Source: an uncultured Mogibacterium sp. (GTDB taxonomy: Bacteria > Bacillota_A > Clostridia > Peptostreptococcales > Anaerovoracaceae). From it: a DNA stretch of 27,766 bases. Below, piece by piece: positions 14,749-23,288 of this stretch. Both the position numbers and the translations under genes were made by a program. The stretch covers positions 1 to 27,766 of the forward strand of contig NZ_CALHTQ010000201.1 of assembly GCF_938039775.1 (NCBI RefSeq), given 5' to 3'. Within the stretch, counting starts at the first letter, position 1; each line of letters starts with the position of its first letter. The notes below the pieces were generated by a model that did no database searches, was not told where the DNA came from, and saw only the letters and a program-made list of their open reading frames with translations.

Positions 14749-16107
14749 ATGGATAAGAAATTCACTATGAAGGAATACGTAGTTCTAGCCTCCCTCCTCT
14801 TCGGACTATTCTTCGGAGCAGGTAATCTGATATTCCCAGCACTTATGGGTCAGATGGCAGGCAGTCACACAGCAGCGGCAACTTTTGGTTTTATCATTAC
14901 AGGAGTAGGATTGCCATTGCTCGGTATTATTGCGATTTCCTTATCACGTAGTGAGGGTCTCTATGACCTAGGATGCAAGGTGTCGAGACCGTACAGCTTG
15001 TTCTTTACGTGTCTACTATACCTTACTATAGGACCGTTCTTCGCACTTCCTAGAACCGCAACTGTGCCTTACTCTGTCGGAGTAGTTCCTGTAGTTGGCA
15101 AGGACTCTCCAGTTGTACTCGGGGTTTTCTCCCTGTGCTTCTTCGCAGCAGTTCTGTTCTTCGCGCTAAGACCTTCCAACATCCTTACTAACGTTGGTAA
15201 GTATCTCAATCCGCTATTCCTTGCATTCCTTGCAGTTCTAGTAGTTATGTGCTTCGTTAAGCCAATGGGTTCTGTTTCAAGTGCTGCTCCAACAGGAGAG
15301 TATGTAGCTCACCCATTCTTCAGAGGCTTCCTCGAGGGATACAACACAATGGATGCTCTCGCATCACTTGCATTTGGAATCATCATCATCAATGCAGTTA
15401 GGAACCTAGGAGTAAAAGAACCTAAGAATATCGCTAAGTCTACAGCTTTTGCTGGTGTGGGATGTGCACTACTTATGGCGGTTATCTACCTAGCTCTAGT
15501 AGTTGCAGGTGCTCAGTCAAGAGGAATCTTTGAAGTACAGCCAGACGGCGGAACACTTCTCAACAAGCTCGCTAGCCACTACTTTGGCGGTGTAGGCGGC
15601 GTATTCCTGGCTCTAATGATCACACTTGCGTGTCTCAAGACCGCTATCGGACTTGTAACTGCATGCGCAGAGACATTTGGCGAGATGTTCCCTAACAAGC
15701 TTTCGTACAAGGCTTGGGCGGTAGTGTTCACACTCATCTCGTTTACATTTGCAAACTTCGGACTAGTTAAGATCATCGCTTACTCAATACCAGTACTGAT
15801 GTTCTTATATCCGCTAACTATCGTTATCATACTAGTCAGCCTCATCGGTGGACTGTTCAACTACCACACAACAGTTTACAGATGGGCTATCGGATTCACT
15901 ATGGTGCCTGCACTATTTGACGGTCTAAAGAGTTTACCTCCAGCAACCGTTTCAGCACTTCACCTAGAAGGATTCATCAAGTCTGTAGGTGGCTTCCTAC
16001 CACTAGCCGATATCGGAATGGACTGGGTTGTACCAGCAGTAGTCGGATTCGTAATCGGACTTGTGCTATATGCACTTAAGTCAGACAAGGGGCATGCAAC
16101 TGCTTAA
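14749..16107 (+). CDS. brnQ: Branched-chain amino-acid:cation symporter (LIVCS, BrnQ)
   Basis: A 452-residue, about 12-helix transporter that takes up leucine, isoleucine and valine with Na+ or H+. The N-terminal LASLLFGLFFGAGNLIFPALMGQMAG is the family signature, and the internal TIGPFFALPRTATVPYSVG segment is also characteristic. The ATG at 14749 follows AAAAGGGG; a TTG in frame at 14731 would place the start over this ribosome binding site and is rejected. The codons look well adapted, with many frequent-type choices, suggesting good expression. It stands alone, with its own promoter and terminator, divergent from the ECF operon. Confidence 0.95.
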   Translation: MDKKFTMKEYVVLASLLFGLFFGAGNLIFPALMGQMAGSHTAAATFGFIITGVGLPLLGIIAISLSRSEGLYDLGCKVSRPYSLFFTCLLYLTIGPFFALPRTATVPYSVGVVPVVGKDSPVVLGVFSLCFFAAVLFFALRPSNILTNVGKYLNPLFLAFLAVLVVMCFVKPMGSVSSAAPTGEYVAHPFFRGFLEGYNTMDALASLAFGIIIINAVRNLGVKEPKNIAKSTAFAGVGCALLMAVIYLALVVAGAQSRGIFEVQPDGGTLLNKLASHYFGGVGGVFLALMITLACLKTAIGLVTACAETFGEMFPNKLSYKAWAVVFTLISFTFANFGLVKIIAYSIPVLMFLYPLTIVIILVSLIGGLFNYHTTVYRWAIGFTMVPALFDGLKSLPPATVSALHLEGFIKSVGGFLPLADIGMDWVVPAVVGFVIGLVLYALKSDKGHATA

Positions 16108-16136
16108 CTAATTCAGATAAACTTAATAGCAAAACA

Positions 16137-16173
16137 AAACTCCCTTTGAGGTTTTCCTTCAAAGGGAGTTTTT
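16137..16173. terminator. Bidirectional terminator between brnQ and XRE regulator
   Basis: A 13-bp perfect stem AAACTCCCTTTGA (16137-16149) with TCAAAGGGAGTTT (16159-16171) and a nine-base loop. T residues follow on the plus strand, and the A-rich 5' flank gives GTTTTGTTTTG on the minus strand, so it can serve both convergent genes. Confidence 0.9.
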
Positions 16174-16219
16174 ATATATTGTTAGATTGATTAATATAAC
16201 TTGCATTTACACTAACGGC

Positions 16220-17221
16220 TTACTTATCATGATTTCTCTTTAGATGCATCTCATATAATTTGTAGATAATTCCGTAAATCACTCCTGCAACTGGCCATAT
16301 AACCCATGTCTTATTCCAATAACCTAGTAAAAATCCTGGTATTAGGTATATGAATGCTACAGCAATCCAGTAAATACCGGCAAATGGCTCCATCTTCTGC
16401 TCAACACGCTTGTGCTCTGGAGTGTAATCACCTTCTTGAAGGAGTTTGCTGTAGCTACCACTTATTATGCCCACTTTCACAAACATATATACAGCAGCTG
16501 CAACCATGATTAGCATAATCGGTGCCGAAATTTTCGCTAGACCAGAAGTGTATTTATCCCCATCATCAAAGAGAATGCCTGGCAGAGCTCCAACTATACA
16601 AAGAAATACGCCTCCTGCTATTCGCTGTCCCATAAACTGTCTAAATGGCTCATATTTGCGCTTAACCGCCGCTTCAACACCGTATCCAAGTTTTATCTGT
16701 TCTTTTGATAGATACTCATATTTAGATATGGCAAAACCTGATATTACACATAGCGCAACCCCAGCTCCGATCAGTAGAACCATTATAGCGATTGATAGTC
16801 GCTCAAATACATCACCATCATTTGCTCTTCCCATCGCTTCAGCTATTAAGTTTGATACTGGAGATAGAATAAATAGCGCTACAGCACCGGCAATCTTATT
16901 TGCATGATTTTCTATAGCATCCATATACTCGTTAGCTTCTTCAAGCGATACAGTTCTAGTCGAGCTGTCATTCTCCACTCCTATATCCGCAGTGCTAGCG
17001 ACATTTGAACTTTCTGGTAAATCCATCTCATCTTTAAGCAGATAGTCTACCGACACTCCGAATACTTCACTCAGTTTTATTATCTTCTGTATATCTGGCA
17101 TCGATGCTGCTGACTCCCATTTAGATACGGACTGCCTCGATACACCTACTAGATCAGCCAGCTCTTCCTGACTCCAACCATACTGCTTGCGTAGGCTCAT
17201 TATCTTTTCAGAAATTATCAT
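16220..17221 (-). CDS. XRE-family HTH regulator fused to a multi-pass membrane domain
   Basis: The 333-residue product starts with a Cro/C1-type helix-turn-helix at about 5-62: LRKQYGWSQEELADLVGVSRQSVSKWESAASMPDIQKIIKLSEVF is typical. A polar linker (about 65-108) leads to six predicted membrane helices near 109-128, 142-165, 200-217, 230-251, 281-300 and 306-322. A membrane-bound DNA-binding protein of this design is common in Clostridia, but its signal and targets are generally unknown. GGAGG precedes the ATG. A long leader and a 17-bp palindrome just after a consensus -10 suggest autoregulation. It converges on brnQ and shares a terminator with it. Confidence 0.88.
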   Translation of the reverse strand: MIISEKIMSLRKQYGWSQEELADLVGVSRQSVSKWESAASMPDIQKIIKLSEVFGVSVDYLLKDEMDLPESSNVASTADIGVENDSSTRTVSLEEANEYMDAIENHANKIAGAVALFILSPVSNLIAEAMGRANDGDVFERLSIAIMVLLIGAGVALCVISGFAISKYEYLSKEQIKLGYGVEAAVKRKYEPFRQFMGQRIAGGVFLCIVGALPGILFDDGDKYTSGLAKISAPIMLIMVAAAVYMFVKVGIISGSYSKLLQEGDYTPEHKRVEQKMEPFAGIYWIAVAFIYLIPGFLLGYWNKTWVIWPVAGVIYGIIYKLYEMHLKRNHDK

Positions 17222-17416
17222 AACACCCTCCTATTGAGCTCCATACTATATTGTGGATATGAAGCTTTTAAATTTCCAATCCTTTAGAACTTCTTTTGAG
17301 TTTCTTTCTCGCTTTTCATTTTTACTTTATAGAGCAGCTGCGTTCTATGGTTTTATTCTATGGTAGCATTGCCCATTTCACTACCAACTTAACTTGGAAA
17401 TTTGTCAACTTACGGT

Positions 17417-17433
17417 TGCAACTAGCAGTTGCA
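17417..17433. promoter_or_regulatory. 7-3-7 palindrome, candidate XRE operator
   Basis: TGCAACTAGCAGTTGCA has perfect seven-base arms around a three-base centre, a size suited to a dimeric XRE repressor. It starts eight bases downstream of the minus-strand TATAAT, covering the expected transcription start, where binding would block RNA polymerase. Confidence 0.5.
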
Positions 17434-17440
17434 CTTATGT

Positions 17441-17446
17441 ATTATA
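17441..17446 (-). promoter_or_regulatory. -10 element, probable promoter of XRE regulator
   Basis: A consensus TATAAT on the minus strand. The sequence 16-18 bp upstream (around TCTCAA) is a poor -35, so the promoter may be weak or need activation. Confidence 0.4.
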
Positions 17447-17488
17447 CATTAAAAATGCGTATTTTGAGAGATTTAGTTGTTACGATAA

Positions 17489-17516
17489 AGACTCCCGCCC
17501 TTACGGACGAGAGTCT
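17489..17516 (-). terminator. Terminator after AGCS symporter gene
   Basis: On the minus strand a 12-bp stem, continuous when two G-U pairs are allowed, closes a GTAA tetraloop (GNRA type) and is followed by TTTATCG. The two would-be pairs are mismatched when read as plus-strand RNA, so the hairpin belongs to the minus transcript of the gene ending at 17550. Confidence 0.75.
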
Positions 17517-17549
17517 CAATCGTGATTCTATATTTAGAGCAAATAATTC

Positions 17550-18947
17550 CTATTTTAAGGGCTTTTCTTCGTTAAAATACTCTCTTGTCAGCCTGATAAC
17601 TGTTCTTGATAACAAGAATACTGCAATTAAGTTAGGTATTATCATCAGTCCATTAAATGTATCAGCAACATCCCAGATTAGCCCTAAATCCATAGTAGCT
17701 CCTATAATAGCTACAAATGAATAAACGACTATGAATGGCTTTATCGCAGCCTTACCAAATAAGAATTCTATGCATCTTGAGCCGTACAGACCCCATCCTA
17801 GGATAGTCGAGAAGGCAAAGCAGCAAAGTGCCACAGCCAGCATTACCGATACCCAACTGCCGAAAGTAGCTGTAAAGCCCGAGATTGTAAGCTCTGCACC
17901 TGCAGTCTTACCGTACTTAATATCAACGCCGCTACAGAGAATTACGAGTGCAGTAATCGTACAGATTACGATTGTATCCGCAAAGACTTCAAAGATTCCC
18001 CATATTCCCTGCTGAACTGGGTGACTTACATCAGCTGATGAGTGTGCAATTGAGCCAGTACCTAGACCTGCTTCGTTAGAGAAGATACCTCTCGACACAC
18101 CTCGTCTCATTGCTATAACCATCGAACCTACAACACCGCCAGTGATAGCTCTTGGAGCAAATGCGCCTTCAAAGATATCTCTGAATACTCCAGGAACGTT
18201 CTTGTAGTTCAAGATAACTACTAGAAGCCCAAAGATTATGTAGTATAGAGCCATGAACGGAACCAGCTTCTCTGTTACACTTCCTATGCGCTTGATTCCC
18301 CCGATGAGGATCACTAGTACAAGCAACGTAATCACTATTCCAATACCTAGGTTTACGCCTGACGGTAATCCGTTTTTGAATAGACCTGTCGACACGAGAG
18401 CCGAATCTATAGCTGTAGTAATCGTATTAACCTGTGTAGCATTTCCTGTACCGAATACAGTGAGTACTCCGAATATAGAGTACAATACAGCAAGCCAGCC
18501 CCACCAGCTATTGAGACCGTTCTTGATATAGTACATCGGTCCGCCAACCCAGTCACCTTCTTCATTACGCTCTCTAAAGTGTACTGCCAAAGTAACTTCA
18601 GCGAATTTTGTGCACATACCGAGAAGTGCAGAAACCCACATCCAGAACACAGCTCCAGGTCCGCCTAGAGCAATAGCGCCGGCTACACCAGCAATATTTC
18701 CGGTTCCTACGGTTCCCGCAAGCGCGGTACATACAGATTGGAACGAAGTAAGCGCTCCGTCTCCCGCTTCCTTTTTATCAAACATCGCACCGAAGGTGTG
18801 CTTCAATGTGTATCCGAATTTTCTAAACTGAATAAAGCGTGTGAAAAGCGAAAGCCAAATTCCAACAAACATAATACACAGCATCGCAGGTGCGCCCCAA
18901 ATCCAACCACCTATCCATGTGTTCCACTCCCTAATAAAATTAAGCAT
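17550..18947 (-). CDS. alsT: AGCS-family alanine/glycine:sodium symporter
   Basis: A 465-residue, roughly 11-helix transporter for Na+-coupled uptake of alanine or glycine. Diagnostic segments are TALAGTVGTGNIAGVAGAIALGGPG with GTGNIAGVAGA at 81-91, the WVGGPMYYIKNGL stretch near 133-145 and RRGVSRGIFSNEAGLGTGSIAHSSA in the middle. AAAAGGAG lies a few bases before the ATG. It is monocistronic, with a promoter at 18985-19013 and a terminator after its end. AlsT, DagA and AgcS differ mainly in substrate preference, which is not readable here, so the symbol is a family label. Confidence 0.94.
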   Translation of the reverse strand: MLNFIREWNTWIGGWIWGAPAMLCIMFVGIWLSLFTRFIQFRKFGYTLKHTFGAMFDKKEAGDGALTSFQSVCTALAGTVGTGNIAGVAGAIALGGPGAVFWMWVSALLGMCTKFAEVTLAVHFRERNEEGDWVGGPMYYIKNGLNSWWGWLAVLYSIFGVLTVFGTGNATQVNTITTAIDSALVSTGLFKNGLPSGVNLGIGIVITLLVLVILIGGIKRIGSVTEKLVPFMALYYIIFGLLVVILNYKNVPGVFRDIFEGAFAPRAITGGVVGSMVIAMRRGVSRGIFSNEAGLGTGSIAHSSADVSHPVQQGIWGIFEVFADTIVICTITALVILCSGVDIKYGKTAGAELTISGFTATFGSWVSVMLAVALCCFAFSTILGWGLYGSRCIEFLFGKAAIKPFIVVYSFVAIIGATMDLGLIWDVADTFNGLMIIPNLIAVFLLSRTVIRLTREYFNEEKPLK

Positions 18948-18984
18948 ATATGACTCCTTTTAATAATGTGAAATCCATGTTCTG

Positions 18985-19013
18985 ATTCTAATACATTATT
19001 GTCAATTCCGCAA
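18985..19013 (-). promoter_or_regulatory. Promoter of AGCS symporter gene
   Basis: Minus strand TTGCGG (19008-19013), 17-bp spacer and TAGAAT (18985-18990), about 37 bp before the ATG. An overlapping TTGACA at 18999-19004 lacks a -10 at suitable distance. Confidence 0.5.
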
Positions 19014-19247
19014 CACTCTTTAGTAAAGTTAATAAATTATTTTTTGTTTTGTTGTGAAATAAAACAAATTAATGAACTTCATCAGTAATTTTTATTATTG
19101 GCTGTCTCTATGATAACTTTTATAGATTAAATTTTGGTTAATTTCTGCAATGTATTAGATTAATTATTCGCTAGTTTAAAAGATTTTGAGCATTGCTGTT
19201 TTTACGATAATAATTGTAACATCGATGTTATTTATAACTTAAACGCA

Positions 19248-19276
19248 TTGACTTTTGTATATATGGCTCCTATTAT
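19248..19276 (+). promoter_or_regulatory. Promoter of SPFH protein gene
   Basis: TTGACT (19248-19253), exact 17-bp spacer and TATTAT (19271-19276), about 47 bp before the ATG at 19324. It is among the best promoters in the window. Confidence 0.75.
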
Positions 19277-19323
19277 GATGTTAACAATGGAAACTAGCTC
19301 TTAGTCTAGTAAGGAGGTTAACT

Positions 19324-20361
19324 ATGTTTTTTGCAATTCCTTTCTTAATACTACTATTAGTATTATTTTTCTCCTGTATCAAGATCGTTCCACAGGAGCA
19401 TGCATATGTAATCGAAAGACTTGGAAAGTATCTCTGCACATGGCACGCAGGACTTCACTTTAAAGTTCCAATTATCGACAATGTAATCAACAAGATTTCA
19501 CTCAAGGAGCAGGTTCTCGACTTCCCTCCTCAGCCCGTAATCACCAAGGACAACGTATCCGTTCGTGTGGACTCTGTTGTATTTGCAAAGGTATTTGACC
19601 CTAAGCTATATACATACGGTGTTGAAAATCCAATTGCAGGTCTCCAGAACCTATCTGCAACTTCTCTCAGAAGCATCATAGGAGGCATGGAGCTCGATAC
19701 AACTCTTTCCTCTAGAGAGCAGATTAACGAGGACATGGAGGTAATACTTGATAAGGCAACTGATGCTTGGGGATTAAAGGTTAACCGCGTAGAGCTCAAG
19801 AATATCATTCCACCAGAAGAAATTGAAGAAGTTATGACCAAGCAGATGAGAGCGGAGCGAGAGAGACGTCAGACTGTGCTCGAAGCTCAGGCCCACAAGG
19901 AATCTGTAGTATCTCGTGCAGAGGGAGACAAGGAAGCTAAGGTTCTAGCCGCAGAGGCCGAGAAGGAAGCTAGAATTGCTCTTGCTGTCGGTGAGGCAGA
20001 ATCTATCAGACTTGTATATGAAGCTCAGGCTCAGGGTCTCGAGAAGCTAAAAGAGGCTAATATCAACGAGGGTGTACTCAAGCTAAAAGGCCTAGAGGCT
20101 CTCAGAGACATTGCGGATGGACGAGCAACTAAGATATTTATGCCTACAGATCTGTCTAACATCGTATCAACACTTGGTGTTGCCGCTGAATCCCTAGGAA
20201 TCGGCGAACATACTGATATTGATAGGTCACCACCTCCAGCTAAAGGTGACTACAAGGATGATTGCTTAAAGGACACGTCATCGAAGGTTACGAAGGAAGT
20301 TGCTGGCACTAACGCAACTATCGAAGTTGATTTAGAGAACAGACGAGAAGACGTCATCTAA
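19324..20361 (+). CDS. SPFH/band 7 (stomatin-like) membrane protein
   Basis: A 345-residue protein: an N-terminal membrane anchor (about 2-19), an SPFH domain from about 21 (IVPQEHAYVIERLGKYLCTWHAGLHFKVPIID) to about 180, a charged Ala/Glu-rich coiled coil (about 180-250, MRAERERRQTVLEAQAHKESVVSRAEGDKEAK) and a conserved IADGRATKIFMPTDLSNIVSTLG tail. Such proteins form ring or cage oligomers in the membrane and are linked to membrane quality control with proteases or NfeD partners. No nfeD or ftsH lies nearby. The last 60 residues are polar and unlike the family core. AAGGAGG precedes the ATG. QmcA is the closest named type that I recognise. Confidence 0.92.
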   Translation: MFFAIPFLILLLVLFFSCIKIVPQEHAYVIERLGKYLCTWHAGLHFKVPIIDNVINKISLKEQVLDFPPQPVITKDNVSVRVDSVVFAKVFDPKLYTYGVENPIAGLQNLSATSLRSIIGGMELDTTLSSREQINEDMEVILDKATDAWGLKVNRVELKNIIPPEEIEEVMTKQMRAERERRQTVLEAQAHKESVVSRAEGDKEAKVLAAEAEKEARIALAVGEAESIRLVYEAQAQGLEKLKEANINEGVLKLKGLEALRDIADGRATKIFMPTDLSNIVSTLGVAAESLGIGEHTDIDRSPPPAKGDYKDDCLKDTSSKVTKEVAGTNATIEVDLENRREDVI

Positions 20362-20374
20362 TTACAGCATTACA

Positions 20375-20407
20375 AAAGGCGGAGGTTCAATATGAACCCC
20401 CGCCTTT
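20375..20407. terminator. Bidirectional terminator between SPFH gene and uvrA
   Basis: AAAGGCGG at 20375-20382 pairs with CCGCCTTT at 20400-20407, continued after one mismatch by GGTTCA/TGAACC and a three-base ATA loop. The minus-strand side ends in CCTTTTGT, better as a terminator for uvrA; the plus side has only three T residues. Confidence 0.8.
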
Positions 20408-20415
20408 AACATTTT

Positions 20416-23268
20416 CTATTTAAGAATCTTGCGGAGATACTGTCCTGTAAATGACTTTTCGCATTTTGCAACCTCTTCAGGTGTTCCAGTTGCTACGATA
20501 GTTCCGCCGCCGCTACCTCCTTCTGGCCCTAGGTCGATGATGTGATCGGCACATTTGATTACATCGAGATTATGCTCAATTACCACCACGGTGTTGCCTT
20601 CATCCGCAAGTCTATTTAGCACATACATAAGCTTCTCGACATCAGCAAAATGAAGTCCAGTAGTCGGCTCATCTAGGATATAGAGAGTCTTCCCTGTGCT
20701 CTTCTTGGATAGCTCTGTCGCCAGCTTGATTCTCTGTGCCTCACCGCCAGATAGCTGAGTTGATGGCTGTCCGAGTTTGATATATCCGAGGCCTACATCA
20801 TCGAGCGTCTGCAGATATTTCTCGATGGATCTGTGATTCTCAAAGAATGGCAGTGCTTCCGCAACACTCATCTCGAGAACCTCAGAGATGTTTTTACCCT
20901 TGTATTTAACCTCTAGAGTTTCATGGTTATATCTCGCACCACCGCATACTTCACATGGAACATATACGTCTGGAAGGAAGTGCATCTCCACCTTGGTAAT
21001 TCCATCTCCGCGGCAGGCCTCACATCTTCCACCCTTTACATTGAAGCTGAAGCGTCCCTTCTGATAACCACGCATCTTCGCCTCTGGCATCTGTGCAAAT
21101 AAATCTCTTATAGGATCGAACATACCTGTATATGTTGCAGGATTTGACCTAGGAGTACGCCCAATTGGCGACTGATCGATATCGATAACCTTGTCGAAGT
21201 TTTCTATACCGCGAATCTCTTTATGCTCACCAGGTTTTTCCTGCACTTTGTTCGTGATGCTTGCAACACCCTTGTAAAGTATTTCATTTATCAAAGAGGA
21301 CTTACCAGATCCCGAAACACCAGTCACGCATACGAGCTTTCCGACTGGAATCTTAACATCTATATCTCGAAGGTTATTCTGCTTAGCACCTATAATCTCA
21401 AGATAAGTGCCTGTTCCAGGTCTTCTGGTCTTAGGAACTTCAATCTTGCGCTCACCAGACAGGAACTGTCCAGTTATAGAGTCCTTGCAGGCCTTGATGT
21501 CGTCGACAGTTCCCTGAGCCACCAGCTCACCACCGTAGATGCCAGCCCCAGGTCCGATATCCACGATATGATCGGCAGCATACATCGTATCCTCATCATG
21601 CTCAACGATAACAAGCGTGTTGCCCATGTCGGTCAGATTCCTGAGAGCCCCAAGCAGCTTATCGTTGTCTCGCTGGTGGAGCCCAATGGAAGGCTCGTCC
21701 AGGATATAAAGCACACCGACGAGCCCCGATCCTATCTGGGTAGCCAGTCTGATTCGCTGCGATTCTCCTCCTGAGAGCGTGCCTGCGGCACGCGACAGAG
21801 TCAGGTATCCGAGTCCAACCTGCTTTAAGAATCTAAGTCTCTCTCTGATTTCCTTAGTGATAAGCCTAGATATCTGCTGCTCCCTTGGAGTCAGCTCTAG
21901 TTTCTCAAAGAACATAATCGCCTGTTCAACCGACAGATCAGTAAGTTCGATGATATTCTTGTCACCAACCGTAACAGCTAGTACAGTGTCCTTCAGCTTC
22001 TTACCATGACAAGTTGGGCAGAGTGCCTCCGTCATCATGCCAGCAATTTTTTCCTTTATGTAGTCTGAATTAGTCTCTCCGTATCTTCTCTCAAGACTAG
22101 GAATTACACCCTCAAAAGTGTGATTCATGTGCGAAACACGTCCAGATTTACTGGTGTATGTGTACTTGAGTTTGCGGCTTCCAGTTCCGTGCAGCAGTTC
22201 ATTTCTAAAATCAATCGGCAGATCTTTGTAAGGAACACTGAGGTCCGTCTTATGATCTACCGCTAGCTGATTAAGCATCTGTCTATAGAATCCCATCGCA
22301 TCCATCGTCGAGAACACCTGTCCCATAGCACCATCCAGAATGCTCTTTTCTGGTTCAGTCACGACGTTGTCGTCATCAATCTTAAGCGTAAATCCAAGTC
22401 CTGTACAAGTTTCACAAGAGCCATACGGAGCATTAAACGAGAACATCCTAGGCTCCATCTCGTCGATTCCGACGCCATGCTCTGGGCAAGCAAGCTGAGT
22501 GCTGAAGGTTTCCTCTACATCTTGCGTCGTGCCATCCTCACTCTTGTGTTGGAACAACACATTTGTCGCACCTTCACCTTCTCTTACAGCCAGCTCTACC
22601 GCCTCTGCTATACGGCTCCTATTCTCATGTCTCAGTACTATTCTATCGATCACTATATCGATATTGTGCTTAACGTTCTTGTTAAGATCAAACTCCTCCT
22701 GCTCATCGACTCTAAGCATCTCGCCGTCGAGTCTGATTCTGATAAATCCATCCCTCTTTATACGCGATATTACATTCTTATGCTCGCCTTTGCGCCCCTT
22801 GATAATCGGAGCCATGACAGTAAGTCTGGTACCCTCCTCGTGTGCCATAATATGATCCACAATAGTGTCGACAGACTGACTAGATATCTCCCTGCCGCAG
22901 ACTGGGCAGTGCGGTATGCCAACTCTGGCATACAGTAGCCTCAGATAGTCATATATCTCCGTAACAGTTCCGACAGTGGACCTCGGATTCTTGTTAGTAG
23001 TCTTCTGGTCTATCGAAATTGCTGGCGAAAGCCCCTCGATAAGCTGAACATCTGGCTTCTTCATCAGCCCGAGGAACTGCCTCGCATACGATGACAGTGA
23101 TTCCACGTATTTCTTCTGACCCTCAGCGTATATAGTATCGAAGGCAAGGGAAGACTTGCCTGAGCCCGAGAGTCCGGTAAAAACAATCATCTTGTCACGA
23201 GGAATCGTAAGATCTACGCTCTTGAGGTTGTTCTCTTTTGCCCCTTTAATTACTATGTTTTTCTCCAT
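20416..23268 (-). CDS. uvrA: Excinuclease ABC subunit A
   Basis: UvrA dimers scan DNA for bulky lesions and load UvrB in nucleotide excision repair. The 950-residue protein has the two ABC ATPase modules: first Walker [10 protein letters not shown] 32-40, first zinc site opening with CPVCGR at 121-126, first LSGGESQR signature, a second Walker A in [13 protein letters not shown], the conserved zinc finger Cys749-x2-Cys752-x19-Cys772-x2-Cys775 and the second signature LSGGEAQR 839-846 before [14 protein letters not shown]. Nothing is missing or truncated. AAAGGGA precedes the ATG, 20 bp after uvrB, so the pair is an operon. Zinc binding and the two-site ATPase cycle are family knowledge. Confidence 0.98.
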   Translation of the reverse strand: MEKNIVIKGAKENNLKSVDLTIPRDKMIVFTGLSGSGKSSLAFDTIYAEGQKKYVESLSSYARQFLGLMKKPDVQLIEGLSPAISIDQKTTNKNPRSTVGTVTEIYDYLRLLYARVGIPHCPVCGREISSQSVDTIVDHIMAHEEGTRLTVMAPIIKGRKGEHKNVISRIKRDGFIRIRLDGEMLRVDEQEEFDLNKNVKHNIDIVIDRIVLRHENRSRIAEAVELAVREGEGATNVLFQHKSEDGTTQDVEETFSTQLACPEHGVGIDEMEPRMFSFNAPYGSCETCTGLGFTLKIDDDNVVTEPEKSILDGAMGQVFSTMDAMGFYRQMLNQLAVDHKTDLSVPYKDLPIDFRNELLHGTGSRKLKYTYTSKSGRVSHMNHTFEGVIPSLERRYGETNSDYIKEKIAGMMTEALCPTCHGKKLKDTVLAVTVGDKNIIELTDLSVEQAIMFFEKLELTPREQQISRLITKEIRERLRFLKQVGLGYLTLSRAAGTLSGGESQRIRLATQIGSGLVGVLYILDEPSIGLHQRDNDKLLGALRNLTDMGNTLVIVEHDEDTMYAADHIVDIGPGAGIYGGELVAQGTVDDIKACKDSITGQFLSGERKIEVPKTRRPGTGTYLEIIGAKQNNLRDIDVKIPVGKLVCVTGVSGSGKSSLINEILYKGVASITNKVQEKPGEHKEIRGIENFDKVIDIDQSPIGRTPRSNPATYTGMFDPIRDLFAQMPEAKMRGYQKGRFSFNVKGGRCEACRGDGITKVEMHFLPDVYVPCEVCGGARYNHETLEVKYKGKNISEVLEMSVAEALPFFENHRSIEKYLQTLDDVGLGYIKLGQPSTQLSGGEAQRIKLATELSKKSTGKTLYILDEPTTGLHFADVEKLMYVLNRLADEGNTVVVIEHNLDVIKCADHIIDLGPEGGSGGGTIVATGTPEEVAKCEKSFTGQYLRKILK

Positions 23269-23288
23269 AGATATTCCCTTTCAAATCT

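Larger units (their letters stand above)
17222..17488. other. Long leader/upstream region of XRE regulator gene
   Basis: About 270 bp without a recognisable gene. On the minus strand a consensus TATAAT (17441-17446) is followed directly by a perfect palindrome (17417-17433) and then a roughly 210-nt untranslated leader. No riboswitch or small protein with a good ribosome binding site was recognised in the leader. Confidence 0.5.
18948..19323. other. Divergent AT-rich region between alsT and SPFH gene
   Basis: 376 bp with no gene visible, very AT-rich with repeated AATTAAT and TTTTGTTTTG motifs near 19030-19080. It holds one promoter for each flanking gene; the middle (about 19020-19240) shows nothing else I can name. 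Confidence 0.55.

Noticed and set aside
17222..17440. Riboswitch or T-box in the XRE leader
   Set aside because: No specifier-loop, T-box sequence or known aptamer core was recognised; only a long leader can be claimed.
18253..18831. Plus-strand Pro/Thr/Ser-rich frames opposite the AGCS symporter
   Set aside because: Reverse complements of Gly/Ala/Val-rich membrane helices often give open Pro/Thr-rich frames; no start signals support them.
21223..22938. Several 76-183 codon plus-strand frames within uvrA
   Set aside because: They are opposite-strand shadows of the strongly conserved uvrA coding sequence and lack ribosome binding sites and family features.
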